Assembly: GCF_001429395.1 (NCBI RefSeq)
Contig: NZ_LMJT01000041.1
Location: forward strand, 154,387 to 218,386
Length of the DNA stretch: 64,000 nucleotides
Direction of reading: 5' to 3'
Origin: Allobosea sp. Root381
GTDB lineage: Bacteria > Pseudomonadota > Alphaproteobacteria > Rhizobiales > Beijerinckiaceae
Below, piece by piece: positions 42,473 to 50,863 of this stretch (position 1 is the stretch's first letter; every line of letters begins with the position of its first letter). Both the position numbers and the translations under genes were made by a program. The notes beneath the pieces are model-generated. The model had not been told where the DNA came from and did not search any database. It saw nothing but the letters and a program-made list of their open reading frames with translations.

Positions 42473-42562
42473 CCCGGGGACAAGCTGCGAAGCAGCATAT
42501 CCGGGATCCATCGCAGAGTTCCGGAGCCTTCAGATGGGTCCCGGGACAAGCCCGGAACGACG
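42473..42562. repeat. Composite palindromic repeat, family B copy 1
   Basis: Contains a GCTGCGAAGCAGC module, then an ATCCGGGATCCATCG segment, a TTCCGGAG centre and GATGGGTCCCGG, ending in CGGGACAAGCCCGG. It shares the central 46-47 nt with 56535-56611, but the GCTGCGAAGCAGC module sits on the opposite side and inverted there. It lies in the flaF/flgL gap. Confidence 0.75.
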
Positions 42563-42648
42563 GCGCGTTTCCGAGAAATCCCTTACAGCCACTGAGAAAA
42601 GGCCTGGATGGTCACGCCGCGCGGCGGCGATTACGACCGCGCGTCGAC

Positions 42649-44169
42649 CTATCGGAGGTAATTCGTCAGCGTAAGCTGCGACAGGATCGCAGTGGTCTGG
42701 TAGCTCGCCTGCAGCTGGGTCTGGAGCGCCAGGAGCTGCACCGCGACCTCCTCCGTCGTGATGTTCTCGACATCGGCCAGTGCCGTGGTCAGATAGGTCT
42801 TGGTGCTGTCGTGGCGCTCCTTGGCCCGCGACAGCGCCGTCTGCGCCGATCCGAGCTCGGTGATGATCTCGGTCGGCTTCTGGACGTCGCCGCCGAAACC
42901 GAGCTTTTCGCTGACCCGCACCGTCATTGCCTCGTAGCCAGCCTGCGAATTCGCATCGCCGGCGGGAAAGGTCTCGAGCGCCATCACGGCGAACTGCGCG
43001 AGGCCGACGGCAAAGGCCTCCTCGCTGGCCCGCGCCCCCGTCCCGACGATCTGGCCCTTGTCGACCTGGACCGTCGCAGTCTCGCGCGCGCGCAGATCGC
43101 CGCTTTCGCCCTTGTACCAGAACACCGTGCCGGCCGGTGTCGCCGGCTCCATGGGGTCCAGCAGCGAGGCCGGCACGCGATGCGGCTGCCGGTTGGCCGA
43201 CACCGGGTCGTTGGCGTAGTTGAAGAAATCGTCGGCCGTCCAGGAAGCCGAGGCGGCGCGCAGGGTGGTCGCGGCCTCCTTGCCGATGGCGGCGCCGATC
43301 GCGTTGCGCAGGCTGTCGGCCGTCGCATCGATATCCGCCCCGATCTCGAACGATGTCGTCGGATCGCCGGTCGTGCCGGGGGCCCGGGCCGTCAGCACAA
43401 CCTCCTCGGTCGTGCCGTCGGGCAGGGAAAGCGTGAATCGCAAGGTATCGCCGACCGCCGGCTGTGCCAGCACCTCGACGGAGAAGCCGTCGGGAGCGGC
43501 GAGCGGCGTGACAGCCATCGCAGCCGAGCTGCTCACAGCGGGTGGCGTCGACAGCGCGAAACCATAGGCGTCGTTGACGTCCTCGCGGGTGACCGTGGCG
43601 ATCGCCGCCGTGCCGCCCGTGGTGAGGCGGCCCGTCCCGCCGACGCCGTCGGCAGCCTGCCGTTCGGCGATGAGCGTCTTCAGCCCGGCGCGCACGCCGT
43701 CGCCGTTCATGATGGCGTCGAAGCTCTCCACAGGCTGCACGTCAAAGGCCTTACCCGAAAACAGGTAGCGCCCGTTGACCGCGGAGTTCAGCAGGTCGAG
43801 CGTCTGCTTGAACTTCTCCTCGGCCAGGACCTGCGGCGCGGTTCGCCCGGTCGAAGTCTCGACATAGGTGTTGGAACGCGTGTCGTTGAGCGTCTCCGCG
43901 GTCATCTTCGCGAAGTTCTCGACCGCCTGCGTCGAGAGCTTGAGATTCACGTCGGCGAGCTTGATGCCGCTCAGCCAGGAATCGAGCGTCGCGACCTTGG
44001 CGTTGAGGTCGAGGCTGGTGCGCCGGTCCATGCCGAGATCGCCATAGCTCTCGGCCCGCTTCTGCGTGGCGAGTTGGCGCTCGAGATCGGAGAGCTGGCC
44101 GCGGCTCGTGGCGAAGCTGTTCGGCGTGGCGGAACGATAGGCGCCGGTGCCGTAGGCGGTGATGGTCAT
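42649..44169 (-). CDS. flgL: Flagellar hook-filament junction protein FlgL
   Basis: 506 aa, longer than the enterobacterial form (about 317) because of an extended middle region (about 170-400). The flagellin-like N-terminus (GAYRSATPNSFATSRGQLSDLERQLATQKRAESYGDLGMDRRTSLDLNAKVATLDSW) and helical C-terminus (RAKERHDSTKTYLTTALADVENITTEEVAVQLLALQTQLQASYQTTAILSQLTLTNYLR) are FlgL-like. Second junction protein below the filament; follows flgK by 7 nt. Confidence 0.93.
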   Translation of the reverse strand: MTITAYGTGAYRSATPNSFATSRGQLSDLERQLATQKRAESYGDLGMDRRTSLDLNAKVATLDSWLSGIKLADVNLKLSTQAVENFAKMTAETLNDTRSNTYVETSTGRTAPQVLAEEKFKQTLDLLNSAVNGRYLFSGKAFDVQPVESFDAIMNGDGVRAGLKTLIAERQAADGVGGTGRLTTGGTAAIATVTREDVNDAYGFALSTPPAVSSSAAMAVTPLAAPDGFSVEVLAQPAVGDTLRFTLSLPDGTTEEVVLTARAPGTTGDPTTSFEIGADIDATADSLRNAIGAAIGKEAATTLRAASASWTADDFFNYANDPVSANRQPHRVPASLLDPMEPATPAGTVFWYKGESGDLRARETATVQVDKGQIVGTGARASEEAFAVGLAQFAVMALETFPAGDANSQAGYEAMTVRVSEKLGFGGDVQKPTEIITELGSAQTALSRAKERHDSTKTYLTTALADVENITTEEVAVQLLALQTQLQASYQTTAILSQLTLTNYLR

Positions 44170-44176
44170 GGCGCGC

Positions 44177-46036
44177 TCACACTCTCATCAGGACGTCCAT
44201 CATCTCCTTGACGGTGGAGATGATGCGGGCATTGGCGGCGTAGGCGTTCTGAAGCTCGATCAGCGTTGCCATCTCCTGGTCGACATTGACCTGCGAGGCC
44301 TGCTGGAAGCGGCTCTGGACCGCGGCGAGCGCCACCTGCTGGCCTTCGTCGAGGCGTCGCGCGGTTTCCACCGCCTGCCCCTGCGAGGACACGACACGCA
44401 GCACGAAGCTCGAGACTGTGGCGCTGGTCGTGGCGGTCGAGCCGTCGAGGCCGGTGTGGTTGGTGATGCTGCGCTGGCTCTGGGTCAGCCGCTCGAGCAT
44501 CAGCTGCGGACGGGTCTGATCGCCCTGCGGCGTCGTCGCGTCGAAGGCGACAAGCTTGGAGCGGTCGGCGATCAGCGCCGGGTTGACCTTGATCCGCGCC
44601 GCAAAGCCGACGGCCTGCGAGCCACCCTCATAGGAGCCGGTGAAGGCGGCATTGCCCGAGCCGTCGACGAAGAAGGGCAGTTCGGCGCTGCCGCCGGAGA
44701 GCCCTGTCGCCGTCGGCCGTGCGGTGAGAGCCTTGACGTCGCGGGTGCCGGCCGCGCCGTCATCGACGATGGTCAGTACCGAGCCGGTGTTAGAGACGGT
44801 GAAGCCGCCGCCTATCGCCGCCTGCATCTGCGCCGCGACCGAGGCGGGCCCGCCGGAGAAGTCGATGCCGATGACGCGGTTGTTGGCGTCGCCGCTGGCC
44901 GAGGCCGGAAGCGGCAGCGAAGCCGCCGACTCGACGCGTACGAAGGTGAAGCGCTGCGTCGCGCCGCCCGGCGTCACCGCATAGTCGAGCGTGATGCTGT
45001 TGCCTGCCTTCAGGTCGGCCATATCGACCTCGAACCCGGTCGCCGTGCCGGTATCCACCGCCGTGCCGGCGATCTCGCGGTCCGAAAGCGCACGCGCCAT
45101 CTGCGCTGCGATCTCGTCCAGCTGGGCCTGCGCCTGGACCAGCGTCTTGTCCCGCATCTCGACGAGCGCCGCGATCTCGCCCGAGCGAAAGGTCTTGTTG
45201 GCGATGGCGTCCATCACGCCACCGGAGCTGGTGGTCATCGTGATGGTGCCGACGCCGCGCCGGGCGGGATCGGTGCTCCACTGGTCGTCCGGCCCGGGCG
45301 AGGAGTGCTCGTCGAAGCCGAAAGTGACCGCGGGGCGGCCGTCGAAGATCTGCGTGCCCGAGCCGGTGACGACGCTGATCGAGCCGCGCGCGTCCTCGCT
45401 CGTCTTGATGTCCATGTACTGGGACAGCTCGGACAGGATCAGGTCGCGCTGGTCCTTGAGCCCGGCCACCCCCGCATCGTTCGGGCTGCCGACGATCCGG
45501 GCATTCACGTTCGTCAGTGCGCCGAGCAGATTGTTGACCTGCGTGACGGCGTTGGCGATGCCGCTTTCGGCCTGTCCCCGCAGCGCCTGCACGCCGTCCG
45601 ACAGGGTGTTGAGCCGGGAGGCGAGCAGGCTCGCCGAATCCAGCACGGAGGTGCGCAGGTTGTAGTTGGATGGGTCGTTCTGCAGCGCCTGCAGCGCGCT
45701 GGTGAAACCGTTGTAGATCGTGTCCAGCGCCGTCGCGCTGCCGGGCGCGCCATAGAGCTTGTCGACGCTGGAGAGCATGTCGGCGCGGGTCGAGGTGTAG
45801 GCGGCCCCCGCCGATTCCTGCCAGAGCTGGTGCTGGACGATCTTGTCGAGCATGCGCTGGACCTGCGTGCTCTGCGTCCCGACCGTCAGGCCACTCAGGC
45901 TGTCGGCGGTGGAGACGGTGCGCCGGACATAGCCCGTTGTCCCGGCATTGGCGATGTTCTGCGAGACGACGCCGATGCCGATCTGCGTGGTGTTCAGCCC
46001 CGCGATCGCCGTATTGAGAGACGTGCTGAGACCCAT
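44177..46036 (-). CDS. flgK: Flagellar hook-associated protein FlgK
   Basis: 619 aa. N-terminal LSTSLNTAIAGLNTTQIGIGVVSQNIANAGTTGYVRR (rod/hook family motif), central ASLLASRLNTLSDGVQALRGQAESGIANAVTQVNNLLGALTNVNARI and SQYMDIKTSEDARGSISVVTGSGTQIFDG, and C-terminal FQQASQVNVDQEMATLIELQNAYAANARIISTVKEMMDVLMRV. First hook-filament junction protein. Gene order flgE-flgK-flgL on the minus strand. Confidence 0.96.
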   Translation of the reverse strand: MGLSTSLNTAIAGLNTTQIGIGVVSQNIANAGTTGYVRRTVSTADSLSGLTVGTQSTQVQRMLDKIVQHQLWQESAGAAYTSTRADMLSSVDKLYGAPGSATALDTIYNGFTSALQALQNDPSNYNLRTSVLDSASLLASRLNTLSDGVQALRGQAESGIANAVTQVNNLLGALTNVNARIVGSPNDAGVAGLKDQRDLILSELSQYMDIKTSEDARGSISVVTGSGTQIFDGRPAVTFGFDEHSSPGPDDQWSTDPARRGVGTITMTTSSGGVMDAIANKTFRSGEIAALVEMRDKTLVQAQAQLDEIAAQMARALSDREIAGTAVDTGTATGFEVDMADLKAGNSITLDYAVTPGGATQRFTFVRVESAASLPLPASASGDANNRVIGIDFSGGPASVAAQMQAAIGGGFTVSNTGSVLTIVDDGAAGTRDVKALTARPTATGLSGGSAELPFFVDGSGNAAFTGSYEGGSQAVGFAARIKVNPALIADRSKLVAFDATTPQGDQTRPQLMLERLTQSQRSITNHTGLDGSTATTSATVSSFVLRVVSSQGQAVETARRLDEGQQVALAAVQSRFQQASQVNVDQEMATLIELQNAYAANARIISTVKEMMDVLMRV

Positions 46037-46097
46037 CGCAAGCTCCTGTCGCGACTAGCGGCCCTTCTGGGCCGCGCCAAACCCTGCTTCGAAGACC

Positions 46098-47531
46098 TCA
46101 GCGGATGATGCTGAAGACGTCGCGCAGCATTTCCTGCGCCGTGGTGATCACCTTGGTGTTGGCCGAGTAGGCCTGTTGGGTGACGATCATCTTCGAGAAT
46201 TCGTCGGCAATGTCGGTGTTGGACTGCTCGACATTGCCGCCGATGAGCTGCGATGTGCCAAGCCCGATGATCGGCGGGCCGGATTCGATCGTCTCCTCGA
46301 AGGCGCCGCCGTCGAGGCGCTTCAGGGCGTTGTCGGCGTTGAAGCGCGCGACGGAGAGCTGCGCCAGCGCGACCACCTGTCCGTTGCTGAAGGTGCCGAT
46401 GACCTGGCCGTCTGCGGAGACCGACGTCCTGTCGAGCGTGCCGGCGGTATAGCCGTCCTGCCGGATCGAGCGCGCATCGATCTGGCCGCTGACGTCGCCG
46501 TTCTGGGTCAGGCCGTTGCTGCCCACCGTGAGGTTGATCGGGTTGGCCGCCGTGCTGATCATCGTGCCGGCGATCATCATCTCCGGCAGCGTGATGTTGC
46601 CGGTGCCCGGATTGACCATCTGCCCCGTCGCGTCAAAGGTGACCGCCGTGGGCGCCTTCACATAAGCCGTTGCAGTACCGGTCGCGGAGGTGTCCTGGGC
46701 GACGAAAAGGCTCCAGGTATCGGCCGTGGCGGGCGAGCCAGCGATCGGCGGAACCGCAGTCGGATCCGCTGGGACCGCAGGCGCTGCGTTGGTGGTTTTC
46801 CCCCAGCGCAGTTCGACGCTGGTCGCCTTGCCGAGCGAGTCGTAGACCGTGACCGACCCGCCGGGAATGGTGCTGGACAGGAAGTTCGTGATATTGGCGC
46901 CCTGCACCGTGTCGTAGACGGCGGGCGCGACCGCAGCCGTCACGCTCGCGCCGTCCAGAAGATGGCTTCCGCCGTTCGAGGCATTCGTCGTGCCTGGGAC
47001 CGCCGGAATATTGGCGCGATACTCGATCGAGCTCGTTGCCTTGGCCGGGAACTGCTCCTTGGTGATGCGCAGGACCTCGGGCTGGGTGCCGATCAGCGAG
47101 CCCGTCACCGTGTCGATCTTCAGGCCCTTGAGATAGTAGCCAGCGCCATTGACCAGATAGCCGTTGGCGTCGAAGTCGAAATCGCCGCGCCGCGTGTAGA
47201 GATTGCTGTTCGCGAACTGCATGTTGCTGCCGACGCCGTTCAGGCGCTGGTCGACGACGAAGAAGCCATCGCCGTTGATCGCCGCATTGGTCTCGATGCG
47301 GGTCGCGTTCAGATCGCCCTGGATCGAATTCGTCGCCTGGCTGAAGGCGGCAACCGAACCCGCGATCTGCCGGTTCAGCGCCGAATCCGGCACCAGGTCC
47401 GCAAAGGTCGTGTCGACTCGCTTGAAGCCGGCCGTGCGGGAATTGGCGATGTTGCCGGAGATGTTTTCTAGCGCATAGGACTGCGCCTGCATCCCCGAAA
47501 CCGCTGTCGTCAACGCGCTGAAGACACCCAT
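46098..47531 (-). CDS. flgE: Flagellar hook protein FlgE
   Basis: 477 aa. N-terminal FSALTTAVSGMQAQSYALENISGNIANSRTAGFKRVDTTFADL, GDGFFVVDQRLNGVGSNMQFANSNLYTRRGDFDFDANGYLVNGAGYYLKG, and C-terminal SNTDIADEFSKMIVTQQAYSANTKVITTAQEMLRDVFSIIR. It polymerises into the hook. A near-consensus sigma54 element lies 58-73 nt upstream. No flgD precedes it, which differs from many flgDE arrangements. Confidence 0.97.
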   Translation of the reverse strand: MGVFSALTTAVSGMQAQSYALENISGNIANSRTAGFKRVDTTFADLVPDSALNRQIAGSVAAFSQATNSIQGDLNATRIETNAAINGDGFFVVDQRLNGVGSNMQFANSNLYTRRGDFDFDANGYLVNGAGYYLKGLKIDTVTGSLIGTQPEVLRITKEQFPAKATSSIEYRANIPAVPGTTNASNGGSHLLDGASVTAAVAPAVYDTVQGANITNFLSSTIPGGSVTVYDSLGKATSVELRWGKTTNAAPAVPADPTAVPPIAGSPATADTWSLFVAQDTSATGTATAYVKAPTAVTFDATGQMVNPGTGNITLPEMMIAGTMISTAANPINLTVGSNGLTQNGDVSGQIDARSIRQDGYTAGTLDRTSVSADGQVIGTFSNGQVVALAQLSVARFNADNALKRLDGGAFEETIESGPPIIGLGTSQLIGGNVEQSNTDIADEFSKMIVTQQAYSANTKVITTAQEMLRDVFSIIR

Positions 47532-47588
47532 GAAACCCTCACCTCGACAGGCGCCCCCCGAGGGCAGCCATAAATCCGAGTGAACGGT

Positions 47589-47604
47589 TGCACGGCCCGT
47601 GCCA
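47589..47604 (-). promoter_or_regulatory. Sigma54 (-24/-12) promoter for flgE-flgK-flgL
   Basis: Minus-strand TGGCACGGGCCGTGCA matches TGGCACRNNNNTTGCW at all but one position. The site overlaps a GCACGG-C-CCGTGC palindrome. It points at flgE, 58 nt downstream. Confidence 0.82.
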
Positions 47605-47689
47605 TGTGCGGGATGCTGGTTTTTCAGTAGCTTGCTTGGTTTCCGAAGCGTTTCGGCGGCGGTTTCGACCGGGCAAGATCGGCTATGGA

Positions 47690-47704
47690 CGGCAGATTCT
47701 GCCT
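47690..47704. promoter_or_regulatory. Ftr-like palindrome upstream of flgE
   Basis: CGGCAG-ATT-CTGCCT, 85 nt upstream of the flgE sigma54 element. Same class as 7623-7637 and 35466-35480. It lies between the flgE promoter and the YcjF-like gene end. Confidence 0.6.
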
Positions 47705-47736
47705 AGCGGCATGCCGGGTCCGGACGGACGGCAACA

Positions 47737-48762
47737 TCATTCCCGGTTCGAACCTGCGGCCTGTTCAGGCACGCCCCCCCAGGAGGTCAGGTCGCCCGCG
47801 ACATCGGCCAGCGTCGGCGGCGTCGCCTCGATGAAGGGCAGCGGCCGGCAGACCGCGAGCGCCGCGAGCCCGATCCGGGCGGTGAGCATGCCGTTGATCA
47901 CGCCTTCGCCGAGCTTGGCCGAGAGGCGCGCCGCCAGCCCCTGCCCGACCACCTGCTGGATCACGGCGTCGCCGGCCGCGATGCCGCCGGTCAGGACGAG
48001 ATGGTTGAGCACCTGCCGGGCCAGCCTGAGCAGGCCGAGCGTGCCGGGCCTGCCGGCATAGATACCGGCGATCGCGCGCAGCAGCCGCGCGCAGGCGACC
48101 AGCACGAAGACGACGTCGACCAGCGCCCTCGGGCTCACCGCCGTGACCAGCGAGACGCGCCGCGCGGCGATCGCGATCTGCGCCTGCGCCTGCGCGTCGA
48201 GCGGCACGAGCAGGCTGCGCTCGGTGACCGCGAGCACGTCGCGCGGCGCGAACAGCTGCGGCAGCGCCTCTTCCAGCCCGGCCCTGCCCTTCGCGGTCTG
48301 CGCGCGCCCCTTGTAGAGCCCGAGGAGGTCTCCCGCGAGCGCCTTCGCTTGGTCGAGCGTGCCGCCGGCGAGCAGCTCCGTGGCGCGCAGTCGCAGCGCC
48401 TCCACCTTCCGCTCCCGCAGGATGTCGCGCAGCACGCGTGCGAGCATCGCGAGGAGCGCCACCGCCGCCACAGCCGCGCAAGCCAGCGCCGCATAGCCGA
48501 GCGCCGGGTTCTGCCGCATCAGTTCGGTGATGGTATTCTCGACCCAGACACCCGCGGCCAGCGCCAGGAAGCCGGAGAGCCCAGCGACGAAGAGCGAACC
48601 CCAGGAGAAGCGGCGCCTGGCCACCGGCACGACCGCCGGTTCGAGCGCGTCGATCGGCTCGCTTTCCGGCAGGATCGCGACGCCGCCGCCCCGGACGACC
48701 TCCTCCATGGCAGTGTCGGGATTGGCCGGATCGAGCCTGATCGCGCGCGGAGCCTTGCTCAT
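47737..48762 (-). CDS. ycjF: UPF0283/YcjF-like inner membrane protein (TIGR01620 type)
   Basis: 341 aa from ATG 48762, overlapping the YcjX stop by 4 nt (ATGA). Two N-terminal membrane segments (GSLFVAGLSGFLALAAGVWV; LGYAALACAAVAAVALLAMLARVL), a cytoplasmic helical region, then the conserved SLVTAVSPRALVDVVFVLVACARLLRAIAGIYAGRPGTLGLLRLARQVLNHLVLTGGIAAGD block and GVINGMLTARIGLAALAVCRPLPF. YcjF-like proteins occur next to YcjX and are linked to the phage-shock/heat-shock network in enterics; molecular role unclear. Confidence 0.9.
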   Translation of the reverse strand: MSKAPRAIRLDPANPDTAMEEVVRGGGVAILPESEPIDALEPAVVPVARRRFSWGSLFVAGLSGFLALAAGVWVENTITELMRQNPALGYAALACAAVAAVALLAMLARVLRDILRERKVEALRLRATELLAGGTLDQAKALAGDLLGLYKGRAQTAKGRAGLEEALPQLFAPRDVLAVTERSLLVPLDAQAQAQIAIAARRVSLVTAVSPRALVDVVFVLVACARLLRAIAGIYAGRPGTLGLLRLARQVLNHLVLTGGIAAGDAVIQQVVGQGLAARLSAKLGEGVINGMLTARIGLAALAVCRPLPFIEATPPTLADVAGDLTSWGGVPEQAAGSNRE

Positions 48763-50204
48763 GCCAGCCGGTCCCCGATCAGGAATTCGAGTGCCCGGTC
48801 GAGCCGGATCTGCGGCGGCGGTCGGGTCCGCCCGCCGGCATCGGCTACCACCAATGGCGGGCGGAATCGCGGCGCCCGGATCTGCCAACGCGCCTGTGGA
48901 TCGAACACGGCCTCGGGCTTCTCCGGAAGCTCGCCCGGAAAGATCGCAGCTTCCGCAACCCCGTCGAAGACCTCGCCGTCGATCGTCTCGCCCGCTTCCG
49001 GAACACCGGCGATGGCCGGCAGCTCGTCGCGCCCCTGCTTGATCCTCACCTCGCGGGTCGCCCGCACGGCGGCAAGCGCCATCGCCTCCACCCGTGCGCC
49101 GGCGCCCTGCGCACGGGCAGCGGCGCGGGAAACGAGATGCGACATCACCGCCGCAAGGCGATCATGGCTGGTGTGGTGGACATGGTCGGCCTTGGTCGCG
49201 GCGAAGAGCACGCGCTCGATGCGCGGCGAAAACAGGCTCGACAGCCACGAGTTGCGCCCGACTTCGAAGGCAGCGAGCGCCTGGCCGAGCGCCGTCTCCA
49301 GATCTGCCAGGGCCGGCGCCCCGGCATCCAGCGCTGCCAGCACGTCGACGAGGACGATTTGCCGGTCGAGCCGGGCGAAATGGTCGCGGAAGAACGGCGC
49401 CACGACGACGCGCTTATAGGCCTCGAAACGCTCGGCCATCAGCCCGCCCAGCGTGCCGGGCTGCGGCTCGGAATCATGGCCGAGATCGAGCGGCGCGAAG
49501 GTCAGCGCCGGCGAGCCTTCGAGGTCGCCCGGCATCAGGAAGCGCCCGGGCGGCGTCACCGCCACCGCTTCGGGATCGGCCCGCAGCCGCGCGAGATAGG
49601 CCTTGAACAGATCGCTCGCCGCTTCTGCCGCCAATTCGTCGGGTGGCCCGGCAGGGTCGCGCCGCGGCAGGTCGGCGAGCCAATCGGATGCGGCCGCCAG
49701 CCGATGCGCCTTGCGCGCATCGCCGACGGCCTGGCGCGACCACATCTTGTAGTCCTGCCCGATCAGGGCGAGGTCGAGCAGCCATTCGCCGGGATAGTCG
49801 ACGATGTCGAGCGTCAGCGTCGCCGGCCCCTTGAACCAGCCGGCGGCGCGCTCGTAGTCGATCTCGACGCGCAGCTCCGCGATCCGCCGCGTCGATTCCG
49901 GCCAGCGCCGCTCCGGCCCGCCAAGGGCCGCGCGATGCGCCTCGTAGGGGAAGCGCGGCACGTCCGGGTCCGGCTGCGGCACGAGGCGCACCCGCGAGAT
50001 CCGCCCCTCGCTCGCCGCCTTCAACACCGGCAGCTTCGCGCCCTCGATCAGGTTCTCGATCAGCGCCGTGGTGAAGACCGTCTTGCCCGAGCGTGACAGG
50101 CCGGTAACGCCGAGCCGAAGCCGCGGCTTGGCCATGCCGAGCAGGCTGTCGCCGAAGGCCAGCGCGGCATTGCGGGCCTCGTCCAGATAGGAGCGCTCGC
50201 TCAC
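48759..50204 (-). CDS. ycjX: YcjX family P-loop NTPase
   Basis: 481 aa. Walker A GLSRSGKTVFTTALIENLI near residue 35-40, then FPYEAHRA, TLDIVDYPGEWLLDLALIGQ (the DYPGEWLLDL motif diagnostic of YcjX), DRQIVLVDVLAALDAG and FAATKADHVHHTSHDRL. Predicted GTPase, paired with a YcjF-like membrane partner by overlapping frames. Confidence 0.95.
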   Translation of the reverse strand: MSERSYLDEARNAALAFGDSLLGMAKPRLRLGVTGLSRSGKTVFTTALIENLIEGAKLPVLKAASEGRISRVRLVPQPDPDVPRFPYEAHRAALGGPERRWPESTRRIAELRVEIDYERAAGWFKGPATLTLDIVDYPGEWLLDLALIGQDYKMWSRQAVGDARKAHRLAAASDWLADLPRRDPAGPPDELAAEAASDLFKAYLARLRADPEAVAVTPPGRFLMPGDLEGSPALTFAPLDLGHDSEPQPGTLGGLMAERFEAYKRVVVAPFFRDHFARLDRQIVLVDVLAALDAGAPALADLETALGQALAAFEVGRNSWLSSLFSPRIERVLFAATKADHVHHTSHDRLAAVMSHLVSRAAARAQGAGARVEAMALAAVRATREVRIKQGRDELPAIAGVPEAGETIDGEVFDGVAEAAIFPGELPEKPEAVFDPQARWQIRAPRFRPPLVVADAGGRTRPPPQIRLDRALEFLIGDRLA

Positions 50205-50217
50205 GAGACCGCGGGCC

Positions 50218-50745
50218 TCACTCGTCGGGGCCTTCGCCGAGCGAGGCTGGCGTCACGAAACGGTCGAGCCGGCCGCCGCGCGGGCCGAGATCGCGCCAAT
50301 CTTCGACCGCGAAATCGAGGACGGCAAGGCCGCAGGTCGGATATTTCTGGCTCATCCGCGCCGCGGCATAGCGGTCGCCATGGCCGGCCAGCAGCGCCGC
50401 CAGATCCTCGAAACCGGGATTGTGGCCGATCATCAGCAGCGTCCGCACCGTGCCTTCCGTCTCCCGGACGACGTCGAGGAGCCGATGCGCCTTGGCCTCG
50501 TAAATGCGCGGCTCATTCTGGCTGGCGGGCTTCTCGGGCAGCATCGGCGCGACAAGATCCCAGGTTTCCTGGGTCCGGCGTGCCGGCGAGACCAGTACGA
50601 GGTCGGGCAGCAGCAATTCATCCGCCAGATAGCGCCCCATCACGGGGGCGGCCTCGCGGCCGCGCGCCGCGAGCGGGCGGTCGCGGTCAGCCGTCCCGGC
50701 GGGCCAGTTCGATTTCGCGTGGCGGAGAAGCATCAGGCGGCGCAT
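50218..50745 (-). CDS. sixA: Histidine phosphatase family protein (SixA-like)
   Basis: 175 aa. The RHAK catalytic motif (LMLLRHAKSNWPAG), SPARRTQETW and the second catalytic His in MIGHNPGFEDLAALL fit the SixA branch, which dephosphorylates phospho-histidine on HPt domains. The substrate here is unknown. It lies 13 nt downstream of the ycjX end region and on the same strand, but upstream of it in transcription. Confidence 0.9.
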   Translation of the reverse strand: MRRLMLLRHAKSNWPAGTADRDRPLAARGREAAPVMGRYLADELLLPDLVLVSPARRTQETWDLVAPMLPEKPASQNEPRIYEAKAHRLLDVVRETEGTVRTLLMIGHNPGFEDLAALLAGHGDRYAAARMSQKYPTCGLAVLDFAVEDWRDLGPRGGRLDRFVTPASLGEGPDE

Positions 50746-50863
50746 GCGTCGAACCTAGTGATAAGGAGGCCGATTTGCGAGGGGCGGTTCTCGCCCCTTC
50801 CTGCCAAAGCTTCTCGGGACGCCGCTGACGCGCCGCCCGAGAATGACGCCCCTGTTCTCGCCC

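Noticed and set aside
42412..46108. Plus-strand frames of 599 and 649 aa opposite flgL and flgK
   Set aside because: Antisense shadows with His/Arg/Gly/Asp bias; flgL and flgK are unambiguous on the minus strand.
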